Below are positions 8,294-15,284 of a stretch of 36,638 bases of DNA, piece by piece. This DNA is from an uncultured Lachnospiraceae bacterium. GTDB taxonomy: Bacteria > Bacillota > Clostridia > Lachnospirales > Lachnospiraceae. The notes beneath the pieces were generated by a model that saw only the letters and a program-made list of their open reading frames with translations, was not told the DNA's origin and made no database searches. Both the position numbers and the translations under genes were made by a program. The DNA lies in NCBI GenBank assembly GCA_910586355.1, contig CAJUHJ010000022.1, positions 1 through 36,638 of the forward strand, written 5' to 3'. Numbering within the stretch: the first letter of the stretch is position 1; every line of letters starts with the position of its first letter.

Positions 8294-8321
8294 GTATAAT
8301 CGATGAAATTGTATTTGTCAA
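8293..8321 (-). promoter_or_regulatory. sigma-A promoter of tetR
   Basis: TTGACA (8316-8321), 17-nt spacer, TATACT (8293-8298) on the minus strand. Both boxes are near consensus. The operator dyad begins at the last base of the -10 box. Confidence 0.85.
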
Positions 8322-8342
8322 CTGCTTAAAAGTCTAAAAAAA

Positions 8343-8366
8343 AGACTCTGCCAAACAGCAAAGTCT
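8343..8366 (-). terminator. flagellin terminator
   Basis: AGACTCTGC and GCAAAGTCT form a 9-bp stem with one mismatch. On the minus strand it is followed by a run of eight T. It lies about 50 nt after the flagellin stop. A T run is also present on the plus side, so it may act in both directions. Confidence 0.8.
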
Positions 8367-8419
8367 CTTTTTTTAATATTTGTTTATTAGGATGAATGAA
8401 ATTGGAATTCCTGTAATAA

Positions 8420-10051
8420 CTACTGTAACAAGGAAAGTACTCCCTGTGTGGACTGATTTGCCTGTGCAAGCATAGACTGGCCTGCCTGTGCTAAAATATT
8501 ATTCTTAGAATATTCTACCATCATGGAAGCCATATCTGTATCACGGATACGGGATTCTGCGTTCTGAGTATTCTCAGCAGCAGTATCTAAGTTTGCAATC
8601 GTATGCTCCAAACGGTTCTGGATAGCGCCCATGCGTCCTCTTGCCTGAGATACTTTCTTGATTGCTCCGTCAATTGTTGTCGTAGCTTTCTGTGCGCCTT
8701 CCTGTGTGCTCAGATCTACTTTATTGCCGTCTACTCCAAGAGAACGTGCGCTCATGTCTTCGATTGTAAAGTTCATTGTCTGACCTTCGTTTGCACCGAT
8801 TTGAAGTGTGATTCCAGCTCCGCTGGAAATGCTTTCATAACCTGCCTGACCCCACATTGCATTTGCACTGCCAAGACCTGCACCATTAGCCATTGTAATT
8901 CCTGTAAACGCTGTTGCTGAACCCGGTGCGAATACTGTATTCGGCTCGTCCGGAGTTGCCCCTTCCAATTTTACATCAAAATCAAATCCTGCCTCTCTCA
9001 AAATATCTTCAATGTCTTCCGCCGTATATTCCTTTCCAGCCGCAAGTTTGATATCATATTCTCCCGCAGTTACTGTATTTGTATTACTAATTACAATTCC
9101 TGTTTTTCCAGTTGTTACGGCAACTTCTTCTTTCCCGCTCTCAGCATCAAATTTTATGTTAAACTTTGTTCCATTAAATTCTGTTCCGTATTTATTTGAT
9201 GTAAACGAAATTTTGTTTGCACCCACAAAACTTCCGGTTGCTGTCACTGCCGCAGAAGCGGCTTTGACACCGCCAGCAGTCGCGTCACTTGTCTCGCCGT
9301 CTGCCGCTGTCATTACACCATTCTTTAAAGTAATTTTAATATCGGCCGGCGCATTTGTCGCTGTACTATCTTCTTGTTTGGCATTTGCAATCAGTTCATC
9401 AATTTCATCCTGCGTATATACCTTTCCCTCTACCAGATTCAGTGTCAGCTTAGTTCCAGCCTCATCCCAGATTGCAGATTCCTGTCCTGCTTTATTAGCC
9501 GCAGGTGAAGAAATCTCAACCGTTACACCCGCCACATTGGATGTAATTAACGCACCTCCGCCAGATATTGCCGTGTCCACAATACCAAATTTCGGACCGG
9601 AACCTGTGCTTGACCCGCTGCCGCTCTGGCTGCCGTCTAACAGTTTCATCGTATTAAATTCTGTCGTCTCAGAAATTCTAGTCAATTCTTCCTGCAACTG
9701 GCCAATTTCATTATTGACTGCTTCACGATCTTCATCTGTCTCAACGCCGTTTGCCGCCTGAACGGACAATTCTCTCATTCTCTGTAAAATAGAGTGCTGC
9801 TCATTTAACGCACCCTCTGCTGTCTGGATTAAAGAAATACCATCCTGCGCATTTGCAGAAGCTTTATTTAATCCACGAATCTGCGCTCTCATTTTTTCAG
9901 AAATGGAAAGTCCTGCCGCATCGTCTGCCGCACGGTTAATTCTGTAACCAGAAGATAATTTCTCTGTGGACTTCGATTGTGCGGTTGTTACCATTCCTAA
10001 ATTTCTGTTTGCATTCATTGCCTGCATATTGTGCTGTACGAACATTGCCAT
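8420..10051 (-). CDS. fliC: flagellin
   Basis: A 543-residue flagellar filament subunit. The conserved N-terminal D0/D1 part (about 1-140) includes KLSSGYRINRAADDAAGLSI and LQRMRELSVQAANG; the latter is the Toll-like receptor 5 contact region and looks intact. The C-terminal D1/D0 part (about 430-543) has the NRLEHTIANLDTAAEN motif and ends in ANQSTQGVLSLLQ. The central part (about 145-430) is a variable, T/A/G-rich insert of more than 280 residues, expected to be surface exposed. It is secreted by the flagellar export system without a cleaved signal. GGAGG lies 9 nt before the ATG. The leader carries two likely CsrA sites. It follows csrA by 120 nt with no sigma-28 promoter of its own that I can see, so expression should depend on the switch upstream of csrA. 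Confidence 0.97.
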   Translation of the reverse strand: MAMFVQHNMQAMNANRNLGMVTTAQSKSTEKLSSGYRINRAADDAAGLSISEKMRAQIRGLNKASANAQDGISLIQTAEGALNEQHSILQRMRELSVQAANGVETDEDREAVNNEIGQLQEELTRISETTEFNTMKLLDGSQSGSGSSTGSGPKFGIVDTAISGGGALITSNVAGVTVEISSPAANKAGQESAIWDEAGTKLTLNLVEGKVYTQDEIDELIANAKQEDSTATNAPADIKITLKNGVMTAADGETSDATAGGVKAASAAVTATGSFVGANKISFTSNKYGTEFNGTKFNIKFDAESGKEEVAVTTGKTGIVISNTNTVTAGEYDIKLAAGKEYTAEDIEDILREAGFDFDVKLEGATPDEPNTVFAPGSATAFTGITMANGAGLGSANAMWGQAGYESISSGAGITLQIGANEGQTMNFTIEDMSARSLGVDGNKVDLSTQEGAQKATTTIDGAIKKVSQARGRMGAIQNRLEHTIANLDTAAENTQNAESRIRDTDMASMMVEYSKNNILAQAGQSMLAQANQSTQGVLSLLQ

Positions 10052-10060
10052 AATTATGTA

Positions 10061-10096
10061 CCTCCATGTGTTTGATTTTTTAGGGATTCCGTTCCC
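10061..10096 (-). promoter_or_regulatory. two predicted CsrA-binding sites in the flagellin leader
   Basis: On the minus strand GGGA-ACGGAA-TCCC (10083-10096) forms a 4-bp stem that presents ACGGAA as a hexaloop, matching the ANGGAN loop preferred by CsrA. A second GGA (10063-10065) lies in the Shine-Dalgarno sequence ATGGAGG, 25 nt downstream. One hairpin site plus one site over the ribosome site is the layout known from Bacillus hag. A CsrA dimer bound to both should block translation of flagellin. Confidence 0.75.
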
Positions 10097-10171
10097 ACTG
10101 AATTATTTAGTTGTAAAATTTTATATAATAAACCCCGCCCCTAGGTTAGCTGGGAATATTACCATTGAACA

Positions 10172-10432
10172 TTACCTTATTCCTGCGCTCTGCTTCCTCT
10201 TTTCCCTCATCAGGATATTTGTAATTTCCTTCTGCGCCTGGGCAGAAATACCAGATTCGCGGTAATAAGGACTTTTCCCCACTTTTTTTCCCGCCGTATT
10301 CCTTGCAATATCTAATTCCCTTGGCGCATCCACTAAAAGATGGATATTGTTTGCAGAACCGCCGGAAAACACAACTTTAATATCGCTTCCAATATCAATA
10401 AAATCTCCCGGCTTTAATGTAAGTTTCAGCAT
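10172..10432 (-). CDS. csrA: divergent CsrA-type translational regulator
   Basis: CsrA is a small dimeric RNA-binding protein that represses translation by covering ribosome sites. The first 45 residues follow the family: MLKLTLKPGDFIDIG, then LLVDAPRELDIAR, with the RNA-contacting arginine at position 44 conserved. Two features are unusual. The usual R6 is a leucine, and the C-terminal half (46-86) is a long basic tail (KKVGKSPYYRES and onward) in place of the normal short helix. A strong ribosome site (AAGGAGG) precedes the ATG. It lies just upstream of flagellin, whose leader has matching sites. Its promoter should come from the invertible segment. No fliW, the usual CsrA antagonist, is in the window. 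Confidence 0.82.
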   Translation of the reverse strand: MLKLTLKPGDFIDIGSDIKVVFSGGSANNIHLLVDAPRELDIARNTAGKKVGKSPYYRESGISAQAQKEITNILMREKRKQSAGIR

Positions 10433-10473
10433 AATGAACCTCCTTGTTTTTTTATTTCTCCATATTTGTAACT

Positions 10474-10493
10474 TTTTGTGTAAAATGTTGCAT
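10474..10493 (+). repeat. left inverted repeat of the invertible segment (IRL)
   Basis: TTTTGTGTAAAATGTTGCAT here is an exact inverted copy of 11205-11224 (20 of 20). It is the inner part of an imperfect dyad (10466-10493): outer arm TTGTAACTTTTT, centre GTGT, inner arm AAAATGTTGCAT, with 9 of 12 arm bases paired. Two arms around a short centre is the form of a tyrosine-recombinase crossover site. It lies 41 nt upstream of csrA. Confidence 0.8.
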
Positions 10494-10549
10494 AGGAAAC
10501 AATGTCTTTCAACACCAGATAAAACGCTGTCCTAAAGAAAGGAGATTTT

Positions 10550-11131
10550 ATGGGAACAACAGAACCAATTCGGGATAAAGAGGATTTGAAAAACTTTTTG
10601 AATTATTATAAAAAAGACCATCCCTCTCCAAGAAATTACGCAATGACTGTGCTTGGACTGCACACGGCGCTGCGTATCAGCGATGTGTTAAATCTAAAAT
10701 GGGAAAATGTATATAATTTTCAAAAGAACTGTTTTTTAGAACACATTTGTTTATGTGAAAAGAAAACCGGAAAGCAAACTATTATTGCGGTTAATACGCA
10801 TGTCAAAGAAGCTTTGGAAGACTACCGGACAATTCGGATTCCAAAACCGGAAGACTTTATTTTTTCCAAAAGGACGAATACAAAAATGCCGCTCTGCCGC
10901 ACCCAGGCATACCGTATTATTAAAAAAGCAGCTGAAGAAACGTTATTATCTAATACGCATATCAGCTGCCACTCGCTTCGCAAAACCTTTGGTTATCACG
11001 CATGGAAACAGGGGATTTCACCTGTTATGTTGATGGACATCTATAATCACTCTTCCTTTGACATTACAAAACGTTATCTTGGAATTGGACAGGATGAAAG
11101 GGATTCTATTTTCCTGAAAATAGATTTTTAA
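10550..11131 (+). CDS. small tyrosine recombinase (FimB/FimE-sized DNA invertase)
   Basis: A 193-residue site-specific recombinase made of the catalytic domain only, without the usual N-terminal core-binding domain. This is the size of the phase-variation invertases FimB and FimE. All active-site residues are present: R42 (HTALRISDVL), the beta-hairpin lysine at K72 or K75 (KKTGK), H141-x2-R144 (CHSLRKT), H167 (YNHSS) and the nucleophile Y176 (RYLGI). AAAGGAG precedes the ATG. Inverted repeats lie on both sides and no other cargo is present, which argues for an invertase and against a phage or transposon integrase. Its own promoter is not obvious. Inversion would turn the gene to read in the same direction as csrA-fliC. 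Confidence 0.9.
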   Translation: MGTTEPIRDKEDLKNFLNYYKKDHPSPRNYAMTVLGLHTALRISDVLNLKWENVYNFQKNCFLEHICLCEKKTGKQTIIAVNTHVKEALEDYRTIRIPKPEDFIFSKRTNTKMPLCRTQAYRIIKKAAEETLLSNTHISCHSLRKTFGYHAWKQGISPVMLMDIYNHSSFDITKRYLGIGQDERDSIFLKIDF

Positions 11132-11158
11132 ATTTTTTAAAAAAAATTAAAACAGGGG

Positions 11159-11185
11159 TTAAGTATTTAAAATAATTACCGAAAT
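11159..11185 (+). promoter_or_regulatory. sigma-28-type flagellar promoter, facing away from flagellin (OFF)
   Basis: TTAAGTAT (11159-11166), exactly 11 nt, then ACCGAAAT (11178-11185). The enteric sigma-28 consensus is TAAAGTTT-N11-GCCGATAA, and the Bacillus sigma-D consensus is TAAA-N15-GCCGATAT. The -10 matches the latter in 6 of 8 positions, and CCGA is striking in this very AT-rich stretch. Transcription would start near 11192 and run into the hairpin at 11201. No gene lies downstream on the plus strand in this orientation. Confidence 0.6.
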
Positions 11186-11200
11186 ATATAGTGCAAAAGA

Positions 11201-11236
11201 AAAAATGCAACATTTTACACAAAATGTTGCATTTTT
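11201..11236 (+). terminator. right recombination site (IRR) forming a strong terminator
   Basis: AAAAATGCAACATTTT and AAAATGTTGCATTTTT form a perfect 16-bp stem around ACAC, followed by CTTTT. The central ATGCAACATTTTACACAAAA (11205-11224) is the exact inverse of IRL. The structure has two roles: the recombination site with a 4-nt asymmetric centre, and the terminator for the recombinase and for the outward-facing sigma-28 promoter. The left site lacks the full hairpin and T run, so after inversion transcripts could pass into csrA. Confidence 0.8.
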
Positions 11237-11260
11237 CTTTTATTATGGACAATTCCCAAA

Positions 11261-11314
11261 AAAATAACCTCTAATTTATCAGAATTTCGAATCTGACAAA
11301 TTAGAGGTTATTTT
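11261..11314. terminator. long hairpin terminator after the hybrid kinase
   Basis: AAAATAACCTCTAATTT (11261-11277) pairs with AAATTAGAGGTTATTTT (11298-11314) over 17 bp, with a further inner TCAGA/TCTGA stem. On the minus strand a run of seven T follows, ending the kinase transcript. The plus side also has TTTT, so it may back up the adjacent switch terminator. Confidence 0.85.
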
Positions 11315-11320
11315 CTTACT

Positions 11321-14077
11321 TTACAGCACGCTTTCTAACGTTTCAAACAGATTTTGTACATCAATTGGTTTCGCTATATGACCGTTCATCCCATAGTGCA
11401 TAGCCTCCTGTCTGTCTTCTTCGAAAGCATTTGCGGTCATAGCAATAATTGGTATAGAAGCCAGCCTGCGGTTTTTCAAACTGCGGATTTCTTTTGTCGC
11501 TTCATAGCCGTTCATTACCGGCATCTGCACATCCATCAATACCGCCTGATAATATTCGGGTTCCGCCTTTTTAAGAATCTCTACGGCAATTTTTCCATTG
11601 CCTGCAACGTCTACCATAAATCCTGCGTCTTCTAAAATCGCCACTGCGATTTCCTGATTCATCTCCACATCTTCTGCAAGCAAAATACGTTTCGGCTGAG
11701 ACCGCAAATCCTCCTGTTCCAACATCTGCTCTTCTGACGGCAAGTTCCTGTTCTTTTTTAATTCTTTCGCATCCAAACACAGACGGAAAGCAAATGAAAC
11801 TATAAATTCAGAACCTTTGCCTTTTTCACTACGTACTTTGATAGAACCGTTCATCAGATCCACAATATTTTTCGTAATCGCCATTCCAAGCCCGGTTCCC
11901 TGAATTCCGCTGATTGTACTGTTCTTTTCCCGCTCAAACGTTTCAAAAATATGTTCTACAAATTCCTGGCTCATACCTATGCCATTGTCCTTAATATAAA
12001 ATTCATAATAGCCATAATCTGCCTGAACACCGGATTTCTCTGTAATCGTCATAGAAACAGAGCCTCCAGATTCAGTATATTTTACGGAATTCCCCAGAAG
12101 ATTTAAAAGCACCTGATTTAACCTGAGCTTATCGCAATAGATATACTCATGAACAATATTCTCTGCGTCAATCTGAAAAGTAAGCTGCTTCGCATGGACG
12201 TCCGCCTGCAAAATATTACGCAGCCCATATAAAATATCCGACAGGCTGCACGGCTCTTCTTCCAAATGAATCTTGCCGCTTTCAATCCGGCTCATATCCA
12301 GGACATCATTTATCAGGCTCAACAAATGGCTGCCCGACGTCATAATCTTTTTCAGATACTCCGCAACCTGTTCTTTACTGTCAATACGCGCTATGGCAAG
12401 ATTTGTAAATCCTACAATTGCATTCATCGGCGTACGTATATCATGCGACATATTGGATAAAAAGATACTCTTTGCCCTGTTTGCCTTATTTGCCTGTGAA
12501 AGAGCGTTTTCTAACAGATCTCTCTGCTCCATTTCTCTTCGGGTTTCCTGGTCAACGCTTCGAAATCCCAGCACAATTCCCAAGCCGCCGTCTCCCATCT
12601 GTACCCTTACGACTTTCATCTGGAAATAAATAATTTCGCCGCCAATGTGTTTGCGGTAATTTACATAATAGAGTTTATTTCTTGACAGCTCTTTTTTCAT
12701 AGTATCGATTGAAATCGCATTCGACAGCATTTCCTTGTCGTCTTCATGTACGTAATCTAATATGTACTGTTCCATACTGTCTTTAAGCGAAATCTTTTCC
12801 TGAAACATATAAGTCGATTCTCGTCCGTCATTTCGAATCGGAATCACCAGGCCTGTTTGTGTATCTACAAAACAGATAAGATTAAAATCTATACTTAACG
12901 CCTGCACCAGCTCCATATGGCGCTGATGGTTTTTCTTCTCCTGGAGTTTTTGGGCGGTACAGTCCAAAAGAAATCTCTGGTAAAAAAGCTGCCCATTTTC
13001 TTCAAAAAGTTTGACATTTCCCATCACATGCAGCAGTTCCCCATTCTTATGCTGCACGCGGTATTCCACACTGACGCTGTCTCCCGGATTTTTTAATGTT
13101 TTCATAGACTCACGGAGTCTGTCTTTATCTTCATCTACCACAGAATTAGCAACCAGCTGAAATCCATCCGTCAGCATTTCTTTCTGTGTTTCATATCCTA
13201 AAATTTTAAGAGCCGCCCTGTTAATGCTTAAAATATCCTTACCATCCACTGTATGACAGATTACGCCGCAGTCTATGGTCGTAAAAATCTTCTCAAGCGT
13301 CTGATTTTTTTGTATAAGCTCCTTTTCATATGCACGCTCCTGCGTTACATCAATGGCAACGCCAACCGTTCCCATCACACTGTTGTCGAGATTATATAAC
13401 GGCGACTTATAGGTCATAAGCGTCCGCATACCAGCGCCGGTTTTAATCGTCTCCTCAGACACACAGGTTTGTTTCTTATTCATAACCTCCAGTTCTGACT
13501 CAATGCAGGCTGGATCTTCTTGTTCTACATCCCAGATATAAGCATGACCGCGCCCTTCTACCTGTTGTTTTGTCTTATTCACTGTCCGGCAAAAGCTGTC
13601 GTTCACTTTTTCGTGAATTCCATTTTTATCTTTATACCAAATTAAATTGGGGGTATTGTTAATTGCAGCCTCAAGAAAATGGCTGGTCTGCCAAAAATCT
13701 TTCTGCATTTTAAATATCTTTTGCCAACGCTTAAAACGAAACCGTATCTCCTCATCTGTCATGGGGTTTAACCAGATATCATAAATATCTGTGAGTGTTG
13801 GTTCCTCCATCAGAACTTTCATTTGCTCCTTGTCTGCCAGCAAAATTATCTGTGTTTCCTTGTTCTTGCCTGATACTAAAATCTGCGTTGCTTTTTTGAT
13901 ATCCATATCTGACAAATTCGCCACAATCACATCTGCTTTTGATGCGAGTATCTCTTCCGGTTCATCACTTTCCAAAAACAAATGGGTAAAATGGTCCAGT
14001 GACGGAATTTCCTTTATTACTTCAAACATACGGCACGAATTTCCTGCCAAATATAGATGAAAATGACACTCGTACAT
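11321..14077 (-). CDS. hybrid sensor histidine kinase/response regulator with PAS domains
   Basis: A 918-residue signalling protein. The first 115 residues resemble a degenerate receiver-like domain. Two clear PAS domains follow (INNTPNLIWYKDKNGIHEKV and IFTTIDCGVICHTVDGKDIL), then at least one more PAS-like region. HisKA carries the phosphorylated histidine H545 in NMSHDIRTPMNAIVGF. HATPase_c has the N box (NQVLLNLLGNSVKYT), DNGIGMS and GTGLGMAI. The receiver ends the protein, with the acceptor D849 in LMDVQMPVMNG. No membrane segment is visible, so it should sense a cytoplasmic signal. A frame extends to 14116, but the ATG at 14077 has AGGAG at correct distance. No separate output regulator is adjacent. 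It neighbours the flagellar switch, but a link is unproven. Confidence 0.93.
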   Translation of the reverse strand: MYECHFHLYLAGNSCRMFEVIKEIPSLDHFTHLFLESDEPEEILASKADVIVANLSDMDIKKATQILVSGKNKETQIILLADKEQMKVLMEEPTLTDIYDIWLNPMTDEEIRFRFKRWQKIFKMQKDFWQTSHFLEAAINNTPNLIWYKDKNGIHEKVNDSFCRTVNKTKQQVEGRGHAYIWDVEQEDPACIESELEVMNKKQTCVSEETIKTGAGMRTLMTYKSPLYNLDNSVMGTVGVAIDVTQERAYEKELIQKNQTLEKIFTTIDCGVICHTVDGKDILSINRAALKILGYETQKEMLTDGFQLVANSVVDEDKDRLRESMKTLKNPGDSVSVEYRVQHKNGELLHVMGNVKLFEENGQLFYQRFLLDCTAQKLQEKKNHQRHMELVQALSIDFNLICFVDTQTGLVIPIRNDGRESTYMFQEKISLKDSMEQYILDYVHEDDKEMLSNAISIDTMKKELSRNKLYYVNYRKHIGGEIIYFQMKVVRVQMGDGGLGIVLGFRSVDQETRREMEQRDLLENALSQANKANRAKSIFLSNMSHDIRTPMNAIVGFTNLAIARIDSKEQVAEYLKKIMTSGSHLLSLINDVLDMSRIESGKIHLEEEPCSLSDILYGLRNILQADVHAKQLTFQIDAENIVHEYIYCDKLRLNQVLLNLLGNSVKYTESGGSVSMTITEKSGVQADYGYYEFYIKDNGIGMSQEFVEHIFETFEREKNSTISGIQGTGLGMAITKNIVDLMNGSIKVRSEKGKGSEFIVSFAFRLCLDAKELKKNRNLPSEEQMLEQEDLRSQPKRILLAEDVEMNQEIAVAILEDAGFMVDVAGNGKIAVEILKKAEPEYYQAVLMDVQMPVMNGYEATKEIRSLKNRRLASIPIIAMTANAFEEDRQEAMHYGMNGHIAKPIDVQNLFETLESVL

Positions 14078-14123
14078 ACCTTTTTCTCCTATTTTACATA
14101 TTATAAAATATTCCAATGCCCTT

Positions 14124-14152
14124 ATTTTAACAAGACTGCATTTCTATGTCAA
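14124..14152 (-). promoter_or_regulatory. sigma-A promoter of the hybrid kinase
   Basis: TTGACA (14147-14152), 17-nt spacer, TAAAAT (14124-14129) on the minus strand, about 45 nt upstream of the chosen start. It lies back to back with the PHP gene promoter. Confidence 0.75.
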
Positions 14153-14157
14153 TATGA

Positions 14158-14186
14158 TTGTAATTTTCCCTCTTTTCCTATATAAT
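14158..14186 (+). promoter_or_regulatory. sigma-A promoter of the PHP gene
   Basis: TTGTAA (14158-14163), 17-nt spacer, perfect TATAAT (14181-14186), about 28 nt before the ATG at 14214. Confidence 0.8.
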
Positions 14187-14213
14187 AACCAAAAACATTA
14201 TAAGGAGATTTTT

Positions 14214-15050
14214 ATGGACAAGAAAAAAATAGATTTACATGTTCACTCTACCGCTTCTGACGGAACGCTTTCTCCGTCCAGCCTGGCAGCTGAAGCAAAA
14301 AAAGAAGGGCTGGCTGCATTCGCCCTGACAGACCATGACACGGTGGACGGCATAGCAGAGGCAAGAACTGCCGCTAAAAGTTATGAAATAGAACTTATTC
14401 CCGGCGTAGAACTTTCTACGGATTACAAAGGTACCGAAGTCCATATGGTAGGATTATTTTTAGATGAGACCAACCAAAAACTTTTAAAACATCTGGAAAA
14501 GTTTCGCGACAACCGCGATAACCGCAACCTAAAAATGTATCAAAAACTAAGAGAAGAAGGTTTTGATATTTCCGAAGAATCCCTTCGGGAAATGTTTCCG
14601 GATGCTGTTCTTACAAGAGCGCATGTCGCAAGATTTCTTTTGGAAAAAGGTTACATCAAATCGATTAAAGAAGCGTTTGAAATCTATATCGGAGACGGCT
14701 GCCGCTGCCATATTCCAAGAGAAAAAATCTCGCCGCAGGAAGCGATTCATCTCATCCATTCTGCTTTAGGAAAGGCAGTTTTAGCGCACCCTGTTCTCTA
14801 TCATCTAAGCGACGCTGCATTAAGAGAACTTCTTGACATTTGTACAGATTCCGGCTTAGACGGAATTGAAGCCTATTACTCCACATACCTGCCAAACGAT
14901 GAACGTTACATCAAAGAACTTGCCCAAGAATACCATTTACGCCTCTCTGGCGGGTCTGATTTCCATGGCAGCAATAAGCCTCATATCAAACTTGGAAGCG
15001 GTATGGGACATTTATTTGTTCCCTATGAACTTTTAAATAATTTCCGCTAA
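14214..15050 (+). CDS. PHP domain metal-dependent phosphoesterase (RNase AM/YciV-like)
   Basis: A 278-residue PHP-fold phosphoesterase with a multi-metal site. The metal motifs are in order: DLHVHSTASDG (7-17, with H9 and H11), FALTDHD, PGVELST, a histidine in LTRAHVARFL, AHPVLYH, and SGSDFHGS near the C-terminus. This arrangement fits the YciV/TrpH family, whose E. coli member acts as a 5'-3' exonuclease on short RNAs and on 3',5'-bisphosphonucleotides. A longer frame begins at 14154, but the ATG at 14214 has AAGGAG upstream and gives the family N-terminus. Single gene with its own promoter and terminator. Confidence 0.9.
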   Translation: MDKKKIDLHVHSTASDGTLSPSSLAAEAKKEGLAAFALTDHDTVDGIAEARTAAKSYEIELIPGVELSTDYKGTEVHMVGLFLDETNQKLLKHLEKFRDNRDNRNLKMYQKLREEGFDISEESLREMFPDAVLTRAHVARFLLEKGYIKSIKEAFEIYIGDGCRCHIPREKISPQEAIHLIHSALGKAVLAHPVLYHLSDAALRELLDICTDSGLDGIEAYYSTYLPNDERYIKELAQEYHLRLSGGSDFHGSNKPHIKLGSGMGHLFVPYELLNNFR

Positions 15051-15093
15051 AAACAAAACGGACTGGCAGTTTTCTTAAATGAAGTGTTCATGG

Positions 15094-15123
15094 ACGACCA
15101 CATATCATGTGTGGTCGTTTTTT
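15094..15123 (+). terminator. terminator of the PHP gene
   Basis: ACGACCACA (15094-15102) and TGTGGTCGT (15110-15118) form a 9-bp GC-rich stem with a 7-nt loop, followed by a run of T to 15123. A typical intrinsic terminator. From here to 15284 I see nothing more than a 7-bp dyad (15267-15285) touching the ppk stop codon. Confidence 0.9.
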
Positions 15124-15284
15124 AGGCGCGCCATTTTTCTTTGTACTTTTGAATTCGTTTGTTTACAGGTCATGTTCTCTCCTTTTCGGATCAAAAAAGA
15201 CGCATAAAACATTATTTACTGTTCCATACGCCTTTAGGCTGTTTTCTATATTAAGTTGTCTTGCTGATTATGCCAACTGCATAA

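Larger units (their letters stand above)
10478..11220. mobile_element. putative invertible DNA segment controlling csrA-fliC
   Basis: About 743 bp from centre to centre of two inverted recombination-like sites. It contains a complete FimB/FimE-sized tyrosine recombinase and, beside the distal site, a sigma-28-type promoter. The promoter now faces right, away from csrA-fliC. Inversion would map it to about 10513-10539 on the minus strand, with transcription starting about 75 nt upstream of csrA. Because the inner arms are identical, inversion restores both sites exactly and should be reversible. Inversion itself is inferred from architecture, not observed. Confidence 0.7.

Noticed and set aside
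9012..9761. A 249-codon open frame antisense to flagellin
   Set aside because: It mirrors the repetitive T/A/S composition of the variable flagellin core, has no ribosome site and no recognisable motif. Shadow of fliC.
10474..11236. Integrase plus flanking repeats read as a small integrative element or insertion sequence
   Set aside because: The repeats are inverted, not direct as att sites would be, there is no cargo or target duplication, and the enzyme is an invertase-sized tyrosine recombinase, not a DDE transposase.
15124..15284. Searched for a gene or RNA between the PHP terminator and ppk
   Set aside because: Only short frames and a 7-bp dyad (15267-15285) without a T run; nothing supportable.
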